This document shows, piece by piece, positions 5,632 through 7,082 of a stretch of 7,082 bases of DNA. A program made the position numbers and the translations under genes. The stretch comes from Betaproteobacteria bacterium (GTDB lineage: Bacteria > Pseudomonadota > Gammaproteobacteria > Burkholderiales > SG8-41), in NCBI GenBank assembly GCA_021732805.1, contig JAKFUJ010000425.1, forward strand, positions 1 to 7,082. Reading direction: 5' to 3'. How positions within the stretch are numbered: the first letter of the stretch is position 1; the number at the start of each line of letters is the position of its first letter. The notes beneath the pieces are model-generated. The model had not been told where the DNA came from, did not search any database, and saw nothing but the letters and a program-made list of their open reading frames with translations.

Positions 5632-5740
5632 CGTAGCCCGGATGAAATCCGGGGGATGTGTCCCCGCCGAAGGGATCGTATTGCCATACCCGTCCGCTTC
5701 GCGGACCCGGATAACGGCCTGCGGCCTTATCCGGGCTACG
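5632..5740. repeat. Multi-hairpin palindromic intergenic repeat (REP/BIME-like)
   Basis: A 109-bp element bounded by perfect 12-bp inverted repeats CGTAGCCCGGAT (5632-5643) and ATCCGGGCTACG (5729-5740). Inside are four hairpins: CCCGGAT-GAA-ATCCGGG (5637-5653), GGGGA-TGTG-TCCCC (5652-5665), GTCCGC-TTC-GCGGAC (5692-5706), and a long stem CCCGGATAA/TTATCCGGG with inner GGCC/GGCC (5707-5735, one bulged C). Elements ending in GTAGCCCGGAT are a recurrent intergenic repeat in beta- and gammaproteobacteria (from memory). It sits exactly at the break between the reductase remnant and the MITE/ApbA remnant. Confidence 0.75.
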
Positions 5741-5742
5741 GG

Positions 5743-5891
5743 TTAGCAGGTTGTTGAAAAAGTGATGCGCGAGTGCGTGGGGAGCGAAGCGACCAAGCGC
5801 ACACGCGTGCAAACCTTTGATTTTATGAGGGTTGAAAAATCGATCATGCCAAGTTGAAGCGACGTTCTGGAGTTTTTCAACACCCTGTTAG
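5743..5891. mobile_element. MITE-like element with TTAG target duplication
   Basis: A 141-bp non-coding element (5747-5887) with 15-bp terminal inverted repeats: CAGGTTGTTGAAAAA (5747-5761) and TTTTTCAACACCCTG (5873-5887), 14 of 15 matched. Direct TTAG repeats flank it (5743-5746 and 5888-5891), as expected for a 4-bp target duplication. TTAG fits the YTAR target of the IS5 subgroup, while ends with TGTTGAAAAA are also seen in IS1182-type elements, so the parental transposase is uncertain. An internal GGGTTGAAAAA (5829-5839) partly repeats the end. There is no transposase gene; mobilisation would need one in trans. Confidence 0.7.
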
Positions 5892-5892
5892 A

Positions 5893-5972
5893 GCATGTAG
5901 CAGCGCGTGAATCTGCTCAATCAGCGCATCACCGCGGATGAGGTTGCGATACGACCGGTCAAAAGACAGTGA
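5893..5972 (+). pseudogene. 3'-end remnant of the ApbA/PanE gene
   Basis: The frame ending at the TGA 5970-5972 reads QRVNLLNQRITADEVAIRP then VKRQ and stop. It matches the C-terminus of the intact ApbA/PanE protein (VNLLNQRITADGVAIRP, VKRQ). Over the 72 bp from GCGTGAA through the stop into the heptamer repeat I count 4 differences. Upstream of about 5900 the match decays (an in-frame TAG is present), and it ends at the MITE target duplication. It cannot be expressed as a reductase. Together with the reductase remnant at 5554-5628 it marks a duplicated convergent gene pair that lost its middle. Confidence 0.8.
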
Positions 5973-6054
5973 TGAGCGAGGAGTGATGAACGCGGAGTAA
6001 AACATTGCGGAAGTCCGTGTTTCCGTTCATCACTCAGCATTCCTCATTCATCAC
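5969..6054 (-). repeat. Heptamer-bounded spacer element, copy 2, core inverted
   Basis: GTGATGA units at 5969-5975 and 5983-5989 (with GCGAGGA between) and inverted units at 6027-6054 bound a 34-bp core (5991-6024). Read on the minus strand, the core begins GGAAACACGGACTTCCGC and ends TTTTACTCCGCG. This matches the plus-strand core of copy 1 at 5508-5542 (15 of 18 bases at one end, 10 of 10 at the other, with a diverged middle). The flanking gene remnants are in the same orientation in both copies, so only the spacer is flipped. Confidence 0.7.
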
Positions 6055-7010
6055 TGGTTATCAATAAACCCCGTCATCCGCTTGCGCATCGCTGCATCCG
6101 GCAACCGCCCGCGTCCGGCATTGAGATTGTCGATCATGTACTCGACCTTGTCGGTGCCGGGGATCACCGCATTGACGGCGGTGCGGGCCAGCAGGTACTT
6201 CAGGAAAAACTGACCCCAGGTCGTCGCGTCGAATTCTGCAGCCCAGTCGGGCACCGGTTTGCCGCGTACCGCGCGGAACAGACTGCCGCGGCCAAAGGGG
6301 AGATTGCACAGCACTGCCGTGCCGGTATCGGCAGCAGCCGCCAGCAACCGGTCTTCGACACTGCGTTCGGCCATCGAATAATTGACCTGGATGAAATCCG
6401 GTTTGTCCTGCTGCATGATTTCGATCAGGCGCTCGTTGGCGCGTTCCTGATCCTGCGAATGGGTGACGCCGATATAACGAAACAGCCCCTGTTGTTTCCA
6501 TTCGCGCACGATGGCGAGTTGCGAGGCCACCATCTTGCGGTCGAGAAAACCGACGTTGTGCATCTGCATCAGGTCGATTTTTTGTGAGTGCAGGCGTTGC
6601 TGTGATTGTTTCATCTGCGCGACGAAGGTTTCGTTGTTGTTGGAACGCACCTTGGTTGCCAGGAAAACTTTTTCGCGCACTTTCATTGCAGCCATCAGAT
6701 CGCCGACCACCGGCTCCGCGCTGCCGTAGGACGGCGCGGTGTCGATCAGGCGTGCGCCGCCATCGAGCAGGGTCTGGATGACCTTGCTGCGTTCGGCGCG
6801 TTTTTCGGCGTCATTGTCGATGTCGAAAATGATCGCAGTGCCGAGACCGATCACCGGCAGCATTTCCCTTGATTTCGGAATCGGTCGGGCAAGCAGGGGT
6901 TTGGCGGTGCCTTGTGCCGCTGAAAGGCCGGGAAGCCATGCGCCGGCAGCCAGGCACGCACTCATCGCGAGCATTTCGCGGCGTGTATATAAGTATTTGA
7001 TTTTATTCAT
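6051..7010 (-). CDS. Tat-exported aldo/keto reductase (second paralogue)
   Basis: A 319-residue aldo/keto reductase with a twin-arginine signal (YTRREMLAM, Arg10-Arg11, then a hydrophobic stretch ending LPGLSAAQ). The barrel starts at ARPIPKSREMLPVIGLGT. The tetrad is complete: Asp90 and Tyr95 in LIDTAPSYG, Lys120 in LATKVR, and His151 in LMQMHN. The C-terminal NADP-binding part contains AVIPGTDKVEYMIDN. The ATG (7008-7010) follows AGGA with 8-nt spacing. It is a paralogue of the reductase at 297-1220, with the same exported architecture and a shared GKP-P-W/WG-QFFLK region, and is close kin to the remnant at 5554-5628. The gene is convergent with the ApbA/PanE gene and takes its TGA from the terminal heptamer of the spacer element. 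Substrate unknown; periplasmic after export with bound cofactor is the expected location. Confidence 0.92.
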   Translation of the reverse strand: MNKIKYLYTRREMLAMSACLAAGAWLPGLSAAQGTAKPLLARPIPKSREMLPVIGLGTAIIFDIDNDAEKRAERSKVIQTLLDGGARLIDTAPSYGSAEPVVGDLMAAMKVREKVFLATKVRSNNNETFVAQMKQSQQRLHSQKIDLMQMHNVGFLDRKMVASQLAIVREWKQQGLFRYIGVTHSQDQERANERLIEIMQQDKPDFIQVNYSMAERSVEDRLLAAAADTGTAVLCNLPFGRGSLFRAVRGKPVPDWAAEFDATTWGQFFLKYLLARTAVNAVIPGTDKVEYMIDNLNAGRGRLPDAAMRKRMTGFIDNQ

Positions 7011-7060
7011 ATATTTAATCCTGTAGGCTTCCCATTTTGGATGGCTGACATACCAAATTC

Positions 7061-7082
7061 GTCATTCCGGCGAACGCCGGAA
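7061..7082. repeat. Partial REP-type palindrome at the window edge
   Basis: GTCATTCCGGCGAACGCCGG runs to the end of the window and contains a perfect 8-bp stem TTCCGGCG/CGCCGGAA around AA (7065-7082). GTCATTCCGGCGAA-type palindromes are a widespread intergenic repeat in proteobacteria (from memory). It lies upstream of the second reductase and is cut by the window end. Confidence 0.55.

Noticed and set aside
5495..5812. Open frames on both strands across the scar region
   Set aside because: They run through the heptamer repeat, the palindromic repeat and the MITE, and encode no recognisable protein.

Overview
The window is high in GC, with Shine-Dalgarno-led genes, Tat-exported reductases and GC-rich palindromic intergenic repeats. 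This looks like a proteobacterium, most probably a betaproteobacterium (inferred from gene families and style; no rRNA or marker gene is present). The centrepiece is a gene that is cut in two by an in-frame TGA and is best read as a UGSC-family selenoprotein, so the organism should decode UGA as selenocysteine.

Layout. 1-1654 (minus strand): the start of an exported GlcG/HbpS-like (DUF336) protein, a Tat-exported aldo/keto reductase, a rho-independent terminator, and a small lipoprotein. 1679-3696 (plus strand): a compact three-gene operon of a thioredoxin-fold CPTC protein, a 362-residue conserved protein of unknown function, and the UGSC selenoprotein with a SECIS-like hairpin directly after its TGA. 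3802-4396: a RelBE-type toxin-antitoxin pair behind a palindromic operator candidate. 4458-5474: an ApbA/PanE (ketopantoate reductase family) protein. 5475-6050: a repeat-rich scar. 6051-7010 (minus strand): a second Tat-exported aldo/keto reductase, convergent with the ApbA/PanE gene.

The scar at 5475-6050 has a readable history. The 3' end of the ApbA/PanE gene, a short spacer, and the 3' end of an aldo/keto reductase gene occur twice. The first copy has an intact ApbA/PanE gene and a reductase remnant of about 24 codons. The second has an ApbA/PanE remnant of about 23 codons and an intact reductase. Between them lie a multi-hairpin palindromic repeat (5632-5740) and a 141-bp MITE-like element with 15-bp terminal inverted repeats and a TTAG target duplication (5747-5887). 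The spacers, bounded by GTGATGA heptamers that also supply the stop codons, lie in opposite orientation in the two copies.

Functionally, the UGSC operon looks like a thiol/selenol redox unit: the CPTC protein is a plausible electron donor or recycler for the Sec/Cys centre, but the substrate is unknown. The exported reductases, the GlcG/HbpS-like protein and the ApbA/PanE-like enzyme suggest an accessory oxidoreductase neighbourhood; a shared pathway is not demonstrated.
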